Below, in pieces: positions 39,355-50,900 of a DNA stretch of 55,171 nucleotides. The translations under genes were made by a program, and so were the position numbers. The stretch is from positions 1 through 55,171 of the forward strand of contig CACJAV010000002.1 in assembly GCA_902591485.1 (NCBI GenBank), read 5' to 3'. The notes below the pieces were generated by a model, which saw nothing but the letters and a program-made list of their open reading frames with translations, did not search any database and was not told the origin of the DNA. This stretch comes from an uncultured Alphaproteobacteria bacterium. GTDB taxonomy: Bacteria; Pseudomonadota; Alphaproteobacteria; HIMB59; GCA-002718135. Each line of letters opens with the position of its first letter. Positions within the stretch are counted from its first letter, which is position 1.

Positions 39355-40545
39355 ATGGCTAAAGCAAAATTTGAAAGAAACAAACCGCATTGTAATATCG
39401 GTACTGTTGGACACGTTGATCATGGTAAAACTACTTTAACTGCTGCAATAACAAAAGTTTTGGCAGAAGCTGGTGGAGCAGAATTTACTGATTATGCAAA
39501 TATAGATAAAGCTCCTGAGGAGAGAGAGCGTGGAATTACAATTTCAACAGCTCATGTGGAATATGAAACAGAAGCAAGACACTATGCACACGTAGATTGT
39601 CCTGGTCACGCAGATTACGTTAAAAATATGATTACTGGTGCTGCACAAATGGACGGTGGTATTCTTGTTGTTAATGCAGCTGACGGACCTATGCCTCAAA
39701 CTAGAGAACATATTCTTTTAGCAAGGCAAGTTGGTGTTCCAGCACTCGTTGTATACATGAATAAAGTTGATCAAGTTGATGACAAAGAATTAATTGATTT
39801 GGTTGAGATGGAAATTAGAGAACTTCTTACTTCATATGAATTCCCAGGTGATACTATCCCAATCATCAAGGGATCTGCTCTTGCTGCCTTGGAAGGCAGA
39901 GATGATGAAATAGGTAAAAATTCAATTATTGAACTTATGAAAGCAGTTGATGAGTCTATACCACAACCATCTAGACCTATTGATCAACCATTTCTTATGC
40001 CAGTAGAAGACGTTTTTTCAATTTCTGGTAGAGGAACTGTTGTAACAGGTCGTATTGAGCAAGGCCAAATCAAGGTCGGTGAAGAAATTGATATCTTAGG
40101 AATAAGAGAAGCACAAAAAACCACATGTACTGGTGTAGAAATGTTTAGAAAACTTCTAGACTCAGGTGAAGCAGGTGATAACGTTGGTGTATTACTTAGA
40201 GGAACTAAAAGAGAAGAAGTTGAGAGAGGTCAAGTTCTGGCTAAGCCAGGTTCAATCAAACCCCATACCAAATTTAAAGCTGAAGCTTATGTTCTAAAAA
40301 AAGAAGAAGGTGGAAGACACACTCCATTCTTTTCTAACTATAGACCACAGTTTTACTTCAGAACAACAGATGTGACTGGCACCATTAAACTTCCTGAAGG
40401 AACTGAAATGGTTATGCCAGGAGATAATATCGCAATGGAAGTTACTTTACTATCTCCAATAGCAATGGACAAAGGTTTGAAATTCGCAATTAGAGAAGGT
40501 GGTAGAACTGTTGGCGCTGGAGTTGTAGCTGAAATTATTGAATAG
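39355..40545 (+). CDS. tuf: Elongation factor Tu
   Basis: EF-Tu delivers aminoacyl-tRNA to the ribosome. The 396-residue protein has the full set of G motifs: GHVDHGKT (19-26), DCPGHADY (about 81-88), NKVDQVDD and GSAL, and ends VVAEIIE. Length and sequence are highly conserved. It lies between tRNA-Gly and tRNA-Trp, the usual position of one of the two proteobacterial tuf copies. The second copy, normally between fusA and rpsJ, is absent at 55.1 kb. Confidence 0.99.
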   Translation: MAKAKFERNKPHCNIGTVGHVDHGKTTLTAAITKVLAEAGGAEFTDYANIDKAPEERERGITISTAHVEYETEARHYAHVDCPGHADYVKNMITGAAQMDGGILVVNAADGPMPQTREHILLARQVGVPALVVYMNKVDQVDDKELIDLVEMEIRELLTSYEFPGDTIPIIKGSALAALEGRDDEIGKNSIIELMKAVDESIPQPSRPIDQPFLMPVEDVFSISGRGTVVTGRIEQGQIKVGEEIDILGIREAQKTTCTGVEMFRKLLDSGEAGDNVGVLLRGTKREEVERGQVLAKPGSIKPHTKFKAEAYVLKKEEGGRHTPFFSNYRPQFYFRTTDVTGTIKLPEGTEMVMPGDNIAMEVTLLSPIAMDKGLKFAIREGGRTVGAGVVAEIIE

Positions 40546-40588
40546 GTGTTTGAGACCGCTCTTCTAGTTTTAGCTATTTCAAAATGTT

Positions 40589-40664
40589 AGGAGTGTAGCT
40601 CAACTGGTAGAGCACCGGTCTCCAAAACCGGGGGCTGCGGGTTCAAGTCCTGCCACTCCTGCCA
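40589..40664 (+). tRNA. tRNA-Trp (anticodon CCA)
   Basis: A 76-nt cloverleaf. Acceptor AGGAGTG pairs with CACTCCT, the D-arm is GCTC...GAGC, the anticodon stem is CCGGT/ACCGG with loop CTCCAAA (CCA, Trp), the T-arm is GCGGG/CCTGC, discriminator G, and the CCA end is encoded. It lies between tuf and secE, the usual proteobacterial position. Confidence 0.97.
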
Positions 40665-40681
40665 CTATTTAGAAAAAATAT

Positions 40682-40891
40682 ATGGAAAACAAAAAAACAT
40701 CACCCGCTCTTTTTGTAAGACAAGTAAGGCAAGAATTACAGAAGGTTACTTGGCCTACTAGAAGGGACACATTTATTTCTTCGTTGATTGTCATTTTGCT
40801 AATTTTTTTATTTTCCCTTTTTTTTCTTTTAAGTGATCAAGTGTGGTCGTTTTCAATAAAAAAAATAATAGAAATAGGCTCAGGTTTATAA
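40682..40891 (+). CDS. secE: Preprotein translocase subunit SecE
   Basis: SecE clamps the SecY channel. The 69-residue protein is the short one-helix form: the conserved amphipathic segment RQVRQELQKVTWPTRRD, then a single membrane helix (about 37-59). It starts 17 bp after tRNA-Trp and is one base from nusG, the universal secE-nusG arrangement. Confidence 0.95.
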   Translation: MENKKTSPALFVRQVRQELQKVTWPTRRDTFISSLIVILLIFLFSLFFLLSDQVWSFSIKKIIEIGSGL

Positions 40892-40892
40892 T

Positions 40893-41426
40893 ATGATAAA
40901 GTGTAGATGGTATGTTCTTCATGCTTACTCTGGCTATGAAAAAAAGGTAGCAGACAGTATTGTTGATCAAGCTAATAAACTTGGTATTGCAGATCATATA
41001 GAGGAAGTTTCTGTTCCAACCCAAAACATTGTTGAAGTAAAAAGAGGAGTTCGTGTAAATACTGAAAGAAAAATTTTTCCTGGTTACATACTGATCAAAA
41101 TGAATCTAAATGATGATACTTGGCATATTATTAAGAATACCCCAAAATTGTCAGGTTTTTTAGGTAATAAAGGTAAACCAGTTCCAATTAGTAATGCTGA
41201 GGCTAAGAGAATTTCTGAACAAGTGGTTGATGGTGTTGAAAAATCAAGACCAGCAGTTATGTATGATGTGGGTGAACAAGTTAAAGTTATTGATGGACCT
41301 TTTGCATCTTTTAATGGAGAAATAGAGCAAATTGATGAAGAAAAAGCTAGATTAAGAGTTGCAGTTTCTATATTTGGCAGATCAACCCCCGTAGATTTAG
41401 AATATTCACAAGTTGAAAAGGCATAA
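40893..41426 (+). CDS. nusG: Transcription termination/antitermination factor NusG
   Basis: NusG binds RNA polymerase and the ribosome or Rho. The 177-residue protein has the NGN domain ([27 protein letters not shown]) and a C-terminal KOW domain ([19 protein letters not shown]). It follows secE by one base and precedes rplK by 14. Confidence 0.97.
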   Translation: MIKCRWYVLHAYSGYEKKVADSIVDQANKLGIADHIEEVSVPTQNIVEVKRGVRVNTERKIFPGYILIKMNLNDDTWHIIKNTPKLSGFLGNKGKPVPISNAEAKRISEQVVDGVEKSRPAVMYDVGEQVKVIDGPFASFNGEIEQIDEEKARLRVAVSIFGRSTPVDLEYSQVEKA

Positions 41427-41440
41427 AATTAGGAGTTAAT

Positions 41441-41869
41441 ATGGCAAAAGAAGTACTTGGATTAATAAAACTTCAAATTCCTGCAGGTGGAGCAAATCCT
41501 TCCCCACCAGTTGGGCCAGCACTAGGTCAAAGAGGTTTAAATATTATGGATTTCTGCAAAGCTTTCAATGATAAAACAAAAGATGTAGAAAAGGGAGCTC
41601 CAATACCAGTCGTTATAACTGCATACAAGGATAGATCTTTTGATTTTATAACTAAACTTCCTCCTGTAAGTTACTATTTAAAAAAAGCTGCAAAAATTAA
41701 AAAAGGCAACTCAACACCAGGTAGAACATTGGTTGGAAAAGTTACAATGGCAGATATCGAAAAAATTGCAAAAGATAAAATGCAGGACTTAAATGCTGTT
41801 AATCTTGAAGGCGCTGTTAACATGGTTAAAGGTTCAGCAGTTTCAATGGGCATGGAGGTTTCAAAATAA
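41441..41869 (+). CDS. rplK: 50S ribosomal protein L11
   Basis: L11 forms part of the GTPase-associated centre. The 142-residue length is typical, and the N-terminal [20 protein letters not shown] with [12 protein letters not shown] and the C-terminal [16 protein letters not shown] are diagnostic. AGGAG lies 5-8 bases upstream of the ATG. It is followed immediately by rplA. Confidence 0.98.
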   Translation: MAKEVLGLIKLQIPAGGANPSPPVGPALGQRGLNIMDFCKAFNDKTKDVEKGAPIPVVITAYKDRSFDFITKLPPVSYYLKKAAKIKKGNSTPGRTLVGKVTMADIEKIAKDKMQDLNAVNLEGAVNMVKGSAVSMGMEVSK

Positions 41870-41870
41870 T

Positions 41871-42560
41871 ATGAAGATTACAAAGAACAATAAAAAATTA
41901 ATAGAATCAATTGATGTCTCTAAAACTTATGAACCAATGGAAGCAATTAAAATATTAAAAGAAAATAAGTATGCTAAATTTGATGAAACTCTAGAAGTTG
42001 CAATTAACTTAGGTATTGATTCAAATAAAACTGATCAAGGTATTAGAGGTGTTACAAGTTTGCCTAGAGGTACTGGCAAATCTGTTAATGTAGCAGTTTT
42101 AACTAAAGGTGATAAACAAAAAGAAGCTAAAGACGCTGGAGCAGATTTAGTTGGAGAAAATGATTTGATTGAGTCAATTTCATCAGGAAAGATTTCTTTT
42201 GATCTTCTTATAGCTTCTCCAGATATGATGCCATCTATAGGAAAAGTAGCAAAAATATTAGGCCCTAAGGGCTTGATGCCAAATCCTAAACTAGGGACAG
42301 TAACGCCTGATATTGCGAGTGCTGTTAAGAATGCGAAAGCTGGTCAAGTACAATTTAAAAATGATAAAAGTGGGATTGTGCATGCCGGTATTGGAAAAAT
42401 GAGTTTTGATGAAAATGACCTATTAGAAAACTTAAAGTTTTTTTATTCTTCAATTAATAAGAGTAAACCTGATACAGTGAAAGGGTCATTTATAAAAAAA
42501 GTTACCATAGCTTCAACTATGGGTGTTGGATTAGAAATTAACTTAGCAAGTCTACGTTAA
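41871..42560 (+). CDS. rplA: 50S ribosomal protein L1
   Basis: L1 forms the mobile L1 stalk and in many bacteria represses its own operon. The true start is the ATG at 41871 (MKITKNNKKL), one base after the rplK stop; the longer frame back to 41793 lies inside rplK. The 229-residue protein has the conserved SPDMMPSIGKVAKILGPKGL and PNPKLGTVT. The spacing suggests coupling to rplK. Confidence 0.97.
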   Translation: MKITKNNKKLIESIDVSKTYEPMEAIKILKENKYAKFDETLEVAINLGIDSNKTDQGIRGVTSLPRGTGKSVNVAVLTKGDKQKEAKDAGADLVGENDLIESISSGKISFDLLIASPDMMPSIGKVAKILGPKGLMPNPKLGTVTPDIASAVKNAKAGQVQFKNDKSGIVHAGIGKMSFDENDLLENLKFFYSSINKSKPDTVKGSFIKKVTIASTMGVGLEINLASLR

Positions 42561-42746
42561 CTAGTTCAACAGATAGCTTTTAAAAAAGCTATCACCTGTC
42601 AAAGACTGCAGGGGCGCAAGCTTAATAACCTGCACAGACTGAAGCGAGTCCATTGATTAGCTTCTTGACAGGCTTGTCTTAGTTTGATTAGCAAACTTAA
42701 GACAGCTAATTTTAGGGTTAAACCTAAATAATAAACCGAGGTAAAA
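42561..42746 (+). promoter_or_regulatory. rplJL leader (L10-type mRNA leader)
   Basis: This 186-bp gap before rplJ is the longest in the window and is packed with stems: GATAGCTTTT/AAAAGCTATC (42572-42593); the L10-leader-like core AGACTGCAGGGGCGCAAGC...CCTGCACAGACTG (about 42603-42644); GTCTTA...TAAGAC (about 42675-42702); and TTTAGG/CCTAAA (42711-42728). The core resembles the L10 leader, where L10-L7/L12 binds to repress rplJL. The last stem sits close to the GAGG ribosome binding site of rplJ. A promoter in this stretch is also possible; none is obvious. Confidence 0.75.
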
Positions 42747-43268
42747 GTGAACCGTTCTGAAAAAAAAGATTTTGTAGAAAAACTTAAAGAAGAATTAAAC
42801 TCTTCTTCTTCAGTTATTGTCGCTCATTATTCTGGTATTACTGTTGATGAAGCTGAACAGTTAAGAAAAGATATGAGGGATAATGGTGCAAAATTTAAAG
42901 TAACAAAGAACAGACTCACTAAACTTGCTTTGGAAGACACACAGTTCAAAAATATTGCTGATTTATTTACAGGTCCTACTGCAATTGCATATTCAAACGA
43001 TCCTGTAGCTCCAGCAAAAGTTGCCGTCAATTTTGAAAAGAAATTTGAGAATTTCAAAATAATTGGTGGAGGCTTTGATGGCGAGAAAATAGATAATACT
43101 AAAATAAATTTTCTTGCTTCTCTCCCATCGATGGATGAATTAAGAGGTAAGATTGTCGGACTTTTATCTGCACCAGCTCAAAAAATTGCATCAATTGTAA
43201 AAGAGCCTGCTGGTAAAATGGCGAGAATGATGAGTGCTCAAAGTAAGAAACTTGAAGAGTCTAACTAG
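42747..43268 (+). CDS. rplJ: 50S ribosomal protein L10
   Basis: L10 is the base of the L7/L12 stalk. The 173-residue protein starts with GTG at 42747 after GAGG and has the family pattern VIVAHYSGITVDEAEQLRKD and KVTKNRLTKLAL, with a C-terminal helix that binds L12. It is likely autoregulated through the leader immediately upstream. Confidence 0.97.
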   Translation: MNRSEKKDFVEKLKEELNSSSSVIVAHYSGITVDEAEQLRKDMRDNGAKFKVTKNRLTKLALEDTQFKNIADLFTGPTAIAYSNDPVAPAKVAVNFEKKFENFKIIGGGFDGEKIDNTKINFLASLPSMDELRGKIVGLLSAPAQKIASIVKEPAGKMARMMSAQSKKLEESN

Positions 43269-43286
43269 GTTTAAGAGGAGATAAAA

Positions 43287-43664
43287 ATGGCTGATATAAA
43301 TAAAATTGCAGATGAATTATCATCACTAACAGTCCTTGAGGCAGCAGAACTAAGTAAGTTGCTTGAAGAAAAATGGGGTGTCTCAGCTGCAGCCCCCGTA
43401 GCAGTTGCTGCCGCTCCAGGAGCTGGAGGAGGCGAAGCAGCAGCAGAAGAAAAATCTGAATTTGACGTGGTTCTTGCAGAAGCTGGATCAAATAAAATCG
43501 CAGTGATCAAGGAAGTTAGAACAATTACTGCTCTTGGTCTCAAAGAAGCTAAAGATTTAGTTGAAGGAGCTCCAAAACCACTAAAGCAAGGTGTTGCTAA
43601 AGCTGAAGCAGAAGAGATGAAAAAAGCTCTAGAAGCGGCTGGAGCAAAAGTTGAGTTAAAATAA
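43287..43664 (+). CDS. rplL: 50S ribosomal protein L7/L12
   Basis: L7/L12 forms the flexible stalk that recruits translation GTPases. The 125-residue protein has the N-terminal dimer domain ([21 protein letters not shown]), an Ala/Gly-rich hinge (about 33-53), and the C-terminal domain ([20 protein letters not shown]). AAGAGGAG before the ATG is a strong ribosome binding site, in line with the high copy number of this protein. Confidence 0.98.
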   Translation: MADINKIADELSSLTVLEAAELSKLLEEKWGVSAAAPVAVAAAPGAGGGEAAAEEKSEFDVVLAEAGSNKIAVIKEVRTITALGLKEAKDLVEGAPKPLKQGVAKAEAEEMKKALEAAGAKVELK

Positions 43665-43671
43665 TTTTTTT

Positions 43672-43697
43672 TAAGACCTCCATTTATGGAGGTCTTA
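43672..43697 (+). terminator. Hairpin between rplL and rpoB
   Basis: TAAGACCTCCA (43672-43682) pairs perfectly with TGGAGGTCTTA (43687-43697) around TTTA. It lies in the 59-bp rplL-rpoB gap. A T-run precedes rather than follows the stem, so full termination is unlikely on the plus strand. In E. coli the same gap holds an attenuator and an RNase III site, so partial attenuation or processing between ribosomal protein and polymerase genes is a fair inference. Confidence 0.6.
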
Positions 43698-43723
43698 ATT
43701 AACTTTTCAAAAAGGGTAAATGC

Positions 43724-46700
43724 ATGAGTTTAGACTATATTAATTCAAAAAAAATTAGAAAATCTTTTGGTAAAATTCCACTAGTAACTTCACTTCCAAA
43801 TTTAGTTGAGGTTCAAAAAAGATCTTACGATAGTTTTTTACAGTTAAAAGTCGATCCTGAAAAAAAAGAAGATAAAGGTCTTCATGCAATATTTAAATCT
43901 GTATTTCCAATAAATGATTATACTGAAAGAGCTACAGTTGATTATGTTAGTTTTGATATAGGTGTCCCAAAATATGATGTAGACGAATGCTCACAACGAG
44001 GGATGACTTATGGAGCTCCATTATTAGTTAATTTTAGGTTAATTATTTGGGACATAGACGAAATTGCAGGTACAAAATCTGTTCGAGATATTAAAGAGCA
44101 AGAGGTCTACATGGGAGATATTCCTCTCATGACCAAAGATGCTACATTTGTAGTTAATGGCACCGAAAGAGTAGTTGTTAGTCAGATGCATAGATCTCCA
44201 GGTGTATTTTTTGATCATGATTATGGCAAAACCCATACTAGTGGTAAGTATTTATTTAATGCAAGAATAATTCCATATCGAGGTTCTTGGCTTGATTTTG
44301 AGCATGATGCGAAAAATAATATTCATGCAAGAATTGATAGAAAAAGAAAATTTCCAGTTACAACATTGTTGAAATGTCTTTTAAGCTCTAGATCTGAAAA
44401 TTATTTGAGTAAGTGTGAGGAAAATAAAATTGACCCTGATCCAAAAAAAATACTTGGTATGACTTCTGAAGAAATCCTTGCAACTTTTTATGATAATATT
44501 CAATTAAGAAAGGATCAATATGGGTGGAAATTCAAAATTAATCTATCCTATTATAAAGGAAAAATATTAAACTATGATTTATTAGATCAAAAAAATGGAA
44601 AAATACTTATTTCAAAGGGGACAAAAATTAACCAAAAGCATTTAAGAGAATTAGAGAGTAAAGTGGGTCAAAACTTATGTGTGGATCATAATTCTTTAAT
44701 CGGTATGTATATTGCCTCTGATATTATAGATGAAAAATCAGGTAAAATTTTTTATGAAGCAGGCTACGAAATTGAAGAAGATTTTTTAAATTTTTTAGAA
44801 AATAACAAAGTAAAAAAAATTGATTTATTAAAAATAGATAACATAGAAATAGGCTCCTATATAAGAAGTTCATTACAATTAGACAAAGCTAGATCAAGGG
44901 AGGAGGCTTTGTTTGAAGTATTTAAAATATTAAGACCAGGAGAGCCACCAACTATTGAAACAGCTGAAATGTTATTCAATAATTTGTTTTTCAATAAAGA
45001 TAGATACGACTTATCCTCTGTTGGAAGGTTAAAAATAAACTCTAAGTTTAAAAAAATCACTGAATTAGGACAAAGAGTTCTTGATAAAACAGACATAATT
45101 GATGTTGTTAAACATATGCATGACCTAATTGATGGTAAGGGGGAGATAGATGATATCGATCACCTTGCAAATAGAAGGGTAAGATCTGTGGGGGAGCTTC
45201 TTGAAAATCAGTATCGCGTAGGTCTATTAAAAATGGACAGAGCAATTAAAGAACGATTAAGTTCACTTGAAGTTGATAATATAATGCCCCAAGATATAAT
45301 AAATTCTAAACCTGTTGCGGCTTCAATAAAAGAATTTTTTGGAACTAGTCAGCTAAGTCAATTTATGGATCAAACCAATCCATTAAGTGAGATCACACAC
45401 AAGAGAAGGGTTTCAGCCTTAGGTCCAGGTGGTTTGAACAGAGAAAGAGCTGGTTTTGAAGTAAGAGACGTCCATCAAACTCACTATGGAAGAATATGTC
45501 CAATAGAAACCCCAGAAGGTGCAAATATTGGACTAATTAACAGTCTTGCATCTTACTCTAGAATTAATACTTATGGATTTATTGAAACTCCTTATAGAAT
45601 TGTAGATAACGGCAAGGTCACAGAAAAGGTAATTTATCTTAGTGCGATTAATGAAGAAGATTTTGTAATTGCCCAAGCTAATTCTGAAGTAGACAAAAAA
45701 GGAACCTTTATTAGTAATCTAGTAAGTTGTAGAAAAAATGGGGAATTTATTAATGCTCCTGTTACTGCAATTGATTTAATGGATGTTTCACCTCAACAAC
45801 TAGTATCAGTTGCATCCTCGCTCATTCCTTTTCTGGAAAATGATGATGCTAACAGAGCTCTCATGGGTTCTAATATGATGAGACAGGCAGTGCCATTGAT
45901 TAAGCCTAAAGCACCTTTAGTTGGAACTGGAATGGAATATACGGTAGCAAAAGACAGCGGATCAACTGTTGTTGCTAAGAGAGAGGGTATTGTTGATCAA
46001 CTTGACGCTAATAGAATAGTAATTAGAGTAACAGATAAAAAAGATACATCTTTAAATAAAATAGACATCTACAATTTGCTTAAATTTCAAAGATCTAATC
46101 AAAATACATGCATAAACCAAAGACCTTTGGTGAGCGTTGGTGATAAAGTTTCAAAAAATCAAGTTATTGCAGATGGTCCTGCTACTGATTTAGGAGAGTT
46201 AGCTCTTGGTAGGAATGTTTTGGTAGCATTTATGCCATGGAATGGATATAATTTTGAAGATTCAATATTAATCTCAGAAAAAGTTGTTCAAGATGATGTC
46301 TTTACTTCAATACATGTTGAAGAGTTTGAAGTAATGGCAAGAGATACCAAATTAGGACCAGAAGATATCACAAGGGACATACCAAATGCAAGTGAGGAAA
46401 TGCTTATAAATCTTGATGAAACTGGGATAGTTTATATCGGAGCAGAAGTAACATCTGGAGATATACTTGTTGGTAAAGTCACACCAAAAGGTGAGTCCCC
46501 TATGACTCCTGAGGAGAAACTTCTAAGAGCCATTTTTGGAGAAAAAGCTGCAGATGTTAAAGATACAAGTCTTCGAGTACCTCCTGGAGTAAAAGGTACT
46601 GTTGTTGAAATAAGGGTTTTTTCAAGAAGAGGAATTGAAAAAGATGAAAGAGCTATAAGTATAGAAAATTTTCAAATAGAAATGATTTCAAGAGATAAAG

Positions 46701-47935
46701 AGGATGAATTAGAAATTTTGAAAAAAAGTTTTGGAAACCATCTTAAAGAGATTTTAATTGGAAAAACTTATTTATCTGGCTTGAATAATTTTGAAAAAAA
46801 TACAAAACTTTCATTTGATCAGCTTGATTTGTTAAATGTAAATGATTTAATTAAAATTAATATTGAAGAGGAAAAAACAACTTCACAAGTTGAATCTTTG
46901 ATTAAGAATTATGAAAATCAATTAGGAAATATAAATCAAAAGTTTGAAAATAAAATTGATAAAATACAAAGTGGCGATGAACTCTTACCTGGCGTTCTTA
47001 AACTTATAAAAGTCTTTATTGCAGTTAAAAGAAAACTTCAACCTGGTGATAAAATGGCTGGAAGGCATGGAAATAAAGGTGTTATTTCAAAAATCTGTCC
47101 TGCAGAAGATATGCCATATCTTGAAGATGGTCGACCTGTTGATATTGTATTAAATCCATTGGGAGTTCCTAGTAGAATGAACATTGGGCAAATACTAGAA
47201 ACACATTTAGGTTGGGCGTCCGCATCTCTTGGAAGGCAAGTCTCTGAAATGATTACAAAAATGAAGGTTGAAGGTCAAACAAATGATTTAAAAAATAAAC
47301 TTCTTCAAATTTATGAGCAAGTTAATCACAAAGATAAAATTAATGAAATGAATGATGACCAATTACTAGAACTAGCTGAAAATCTAAAAGAAGGAATTCC
47401 ATTTGCAACCCCCGTTTTTGATGGAGCAAAAGAGAAAGATATTACTTTGTTGCTAGAACAATCCGGTGTATCCACTTCAGGTCAAGAAATTCTTTATGAT
47501 GGTATAACAGGTGAAAAATTTGAAAGACCGGTTACTGTCGGTTATGTTTATATGCTAAAGCTTCATCATTTAGTTGATGAAAAAATTCATGCAAGATCTA
47601 TAGGGCCTTATAGTCTGGTTACTCAACAGCCTCTTGGAGGTAAAGCTCAATTTGGTGGACAAAGATTTGGAGAAATGGAAGTTTGGGCATTAGAAGCTTA
47701 TGGAGCGGCCTATACTCTTCAAGAAATTCTTACTATTAAATCTGATGATGTTGCAGGTAGAACAAAGGTATATGAGTCAATTGTTAAGGGTGATAACAAT
47801 TTTGAGTCTGGGACACCAGAATCATTCAACGTAATGGTCAAAGAATTAAGATCCTTAGGTTTAAATTTAGAATTTAAGGAGAGTAATTCTGAAGAGTTTA
47901 ACAAAATAGAAGCTAAGGTGACAGACAATGAATAA
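43724..47935 (+). CDS. rpoB: DNA-directed RNA polymerase subunit beta
   Basis: The beta subunit forms half of the catalytic cleft. The 1403-residue length is within the alphaproteobacterial range. Recognised regions include [18 protein letters not shown], the rifampicin-pocket segment [20 protein letters not shown] followed by [33 protein letters not shown] and the C-terminal [21 protein letters not shown]. The pocket residues look wild type. It overlaps rpoC by eight bases. Confidence 0.99.
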   Translation: MSLDYINSKKIRKSFGKIPLVTSLPNLVEVQKRSYDSFLQLKVDPEKKEDKGLHAIFKSVFPINDYTERATVDYVSFDIGVPKYDVDECSQRGMTYGAPLLVNFRLIIWDIDEIAGTKSVRDIKEQEVYMGDIPLMTKDATFVVNGTERVVVSQMHRSPGVFFDHDYGKTHTSGKYLFNARIIPYRGSWLDFEHDAKNNIHARIDRKRKFPVTTLLKCLLSSRSENYLSKCEENKIDPDPKKILGMTSEEILATFYDNIQLRKDQYGWKFKINLSYYKGKILNYDLLDQKNGKILISKGTKINQKHLRELESKVGQNLCVDHNSLIGMYIASDIIDEKSGKIFYEAGYEIEEDFLNFLENNKVKKIDLLKIDNIEIGSYIRSSLQLDKARSREEALFEVFKILRPGEPPTIETAEMLFNNLFFNKDRYDLSSVGRLKINSKFKKITELGQRVLDKTDIIDVVKHMHDLIDGKGEIDDIDHLANRRVRSVGELLENQYRVGLLKMDRAIKERLSSLEVDNIMPQDIINSKPVAASIKEFFGTSQLSQFMDQTNPLSEITHKRRVSALGPGGLNRERAGFEVRDVHQTHYGRICPIETPEGANIGLINSLASYSRINTYGFIETPYRIVDNGKVTEKVIYLSAINEEDFVIAQANSEVDKKGTFISNLVSCRKNGEFINAPVTAIDLMDVSPQQLVSVASSLIPFLENDDANRALMGSNMMRQAVPLIKPKAPLVGTGMEYTVAKDSGSTVVAKREGIVDQLDANRIVIRVTDKKDTSLNKIDIYNLLKFQRSNQNTCINQRPLVSVGDKVSKNQVIADGPATDLGELALGRNVLVAFMPWNGYNFEDSILISEKVVQDDVFTSIHVEEFEVMARDTKLGPEDITRDIPNASEEMLINLDETGIVYIGAEVTSGDILVGKVTPKGESPMTPEEKLLRAIFGEKAADVKDTSLRVPPGVKGTVVEIRVFSRRGIEKDERAISIENFQIEMISRDKEDELEILKKSFGNHLKEILIGKTYLSGLNNFEKNTKLSFDQLDLLNVNDLIKINIEEEKTTSQVESLIKNYENQLGNINQKFENKIDKIQSGDELLPGVLKLIKVFIAVKRKLQPGDKMAGRHGNKGVISKICPAEDMPYLEDGRPVDIVLNPLGVPSRMNIGQILETHLGWASASLGRQVSEMITKMKVEGQTNDLKNKLLQIYEQVNHKDKINEMNDDQLLELAENLKEGIPFATPVFDGAKEKDITLLLEQSGVSTSGQEILYDGITGEKFERPVTVGYVYMLKLHHLVDEKIHARSIGPYSLVTQQPLGGKAQFGGQRFGEMEVWALEAYGAAYTLQEILTIKSDDVAGRTKVYESIVKGDNNFESGTPESFNVMVKELRSLGLNLEFKESNSEEFNKIEAKVTDNE

Positions 47936-50900
47936 AGAATTAATGAACATTTTTAGCCAAAATTTAGGCGTCCAAAATTTTAATAGTCTCAAAATTTCGA
48001 TAGCCAGTGCCGATGATGTAAGATCATGGTCATTTGGTGAAATTAAAAAACCAGAGACAATTAACTATAGAACTTTCAAACCTGAAAAAGATGGGTTGTT
48101 TTGTTCAAGAATATTTGGGCCTGTAAAAGACTACGAGTGTATTTGTGGAAAATACAAACGTATGAAATTCAGGGGAATAATATGTGAAAAATGTGGCGTT
48201 GAAGTAACTTTATCAAAAGTTAGACGTGATAGAATGGGTCATATAGAGCTTGCAGCACCTGTTTCACACATATGGTTTATGAAATCTCTACCAAGCAGAA
48301 TTGCTACTCTGTTGGATATGACAATAAAAAATTTGGAAAAAGTACTTTATTTTGAACAGTTTATTGTAGTTGAGCCAGGTTTGACCGATTTGAAAAAAGG
48401 GGATATCATTTCAGAAGAACAATACATTGATTATCAAGATGAATATGGTGAAGACTCATTTAGTGCAGCAATTGGAGCAGAAGCTATAGAGCAAATGCTT
48501 TTAAATATAGATCTCGAAGCAGATTTTAATCAAACAAAAAATGATCTTTTAGAAACTAAGTCAGAGTTAAAAAAAACAAAACTTACAAAAAGATTAAAAT
48601 TACTTGAATCTTTTATAGTATCTAAAAATAAACCTGAATGGATGATCTTGAGAGTATTACCTGTAATTCCGCCTGAACTAAGACCTCTAGTGCCTCTAGA
48701 TGGTGGAAGATTTGCTACTAGTGACTTAAATGATCTTTACAGAAGAGTTATAAATAGGAACAACAGATTAAAAAGGCTAATTGATTTAAGAGCACCTGAT
48801 ATAATAATAAGGAATGAAAAAAGAATGCTTCAAGAATCTGTCGATGCATTATTTGATAATGGAAGAAGGGGTAGAGTTATAACTTCAACTAACAAGCGTC
48901 CATTAAAATCTCTATCTGATATGCTGAAAGGTAAACAAGGTAGATTCAGACAAAATCTTTTAGGTAAAAGAGTAGATTATTCTGGCAGATCAGTAATTGT
49001 CGTTGGTCCAAATATGAAATTACATCAGTGCGGTATTCCTAAAAAAATGGCATTAGAATTATTTAAGCCTTTTATTTTTCATAAACTAGATGTTTATGGT
49101 TGGGCCAATACTATAAAAGCAGCTAAAAAACTTGTTGAAAAAGAAGACCCACGAGTTTGGGATATATTGGAAGAAGTCATAAGAGAGCACCCAGTTCTCC
49201 TTAATCGAGCGCCTACCTTGCATAGATTGGGAATACAAGCTTTTGAACCTGTTTTAATTGAAGGTAAATCAATACAGTTGCACCCATTAGTATGTACAGC
49301 ATTTAACGCTGATTTTGATGGAGATCAAATGGCTGTTCATGTTCCCTTAAGTCTTGAAGCTCAATTAGAAGCTAGAGTTCTAATGATGAGTACTAACAAT
49401 ATACTTTCACCATCAAGTGGAAAACCAATTATAGTACCATCTCAAGACATTGTTCTAGGAATATATTATTTATCAATTATGCGTAATAATCAAAAAGGTG
49501 AAGGCAGAAATTTTTTAGACACTAATGAAATATTAAAAGCGATTGAGGTAAAAGACATAACGTTACATACTAAAATTTATGTAAGAATTAAAAACTTCGA
49601 TGGATCATATTCTAAAGTTGAGACTACTGCTGGAAGGATGTTGCTAGCTGACTCTCTTCCAAAAAATGAAAAAATAAATTTCAATGTAATTAATAAAGTG
49701 CTAACAAAAAAAGAGGTTAGTAATCTAATTGATACTGTTTATAGATTTTGTGGTCAAAAAGAGACTGTTCTTTTTGCAGACAGTATTATGCAAATAGGTT
49801 TTAAGTATGCTGCTATAGCTGGAATCTCATTTGGAAAAGATGATCTTATTATTCCAGACGAAAAGCAGAAATTACTCGACGAGACACAATCTAAAGTTCA
49901 GGAATATGAAAATCAATATCAGGATGGTTTGATTACTCAGGGAGAAAAATACAATAAGGTAGTTGATGCTTGGTCAGAATGTACAAACAAGGTTGCTGAT
50001 AAGATGTTGGATGTTATTTCAAACCCAGAGGATGATAAACCAATTAATTCAGTTTATATGATGGCTCACTCAGGTGCACGTGGATCTGCTGCTCAACTAA
50101 AGCAGTTAGCTGGTATGAGAGGTTTGATGGCAAAACCATCTGGAGAAATTATTGAAAATCCAATAAAATCAAATTTCAAAGAGGGTTTGTCTGTTTTAGA
50201 ATATTTTACATCAACACATGGAGCAAGGAAAGGGCTTGCGGATACAGCTCTTAAAACAGCTAGCAGTGGATATTTGACTAGAAGGTTAGTTGATGTAGCA
50301 CAAGATGCAGTTATTAGAGAATTAGATTGTGGTACTCAAAAAGGTGTGATGGTTGAAGAAATAGTTGAGTCTGGAAATATAACCTCACCATTATCTGAGA
50401 GAGTTTTGGGACGAACTCCTACTAATGATATCTTGGACTCAAATAATAATATTTTAATTAAAGCTGGGGAAATTATTGAAGAAAAACATCTCGATGAAAT
50501 TAAAGGTTTAAGTATTAGGTCTATGAAAATTAGATCTGTTCTTACATGTGAAACTGAAGATGGAATTTGTGCAAAATGTTACGGAAGAGATTTAGCTAGA
50601 GGAACTGAAGTAAACATTGGAGAAGCGGTTGGAATTATAGCTGCCCAATCAATCGGTGAACCAGGAACTCAATTAACAATGAGAACTTTTCATATAGGAG
50701 GTGCTGCTAGTTCTTCTGTAGAGCAATCCAATGCAGTTGCACCTATTGAGGGTAATGTAAAGTTCGAAAATATAAGATTAATTGTTGACAAAATTAAAAA
50801 CAAAATAATTTTAAGTAGAAATGCGAAAATTAAAATATTAGTTCGCAATGAAGAAAAATTTTCTTTCAATGTTCCATTTGGCTCAAAGTTATTAGTTGAA

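Noticed and set aside
41793-41870. N-terminal extension of L1 starting inside rplK
   Set aside because: The extension is rplK sequence in another frame; L1 starts at the ATG at 41871.
43271-43543. Alternative minus-strand frames across rplL
   Set aside because: They arise from the Ala/Glu-rich hinge of L7/L12 read in reverse; no homology.
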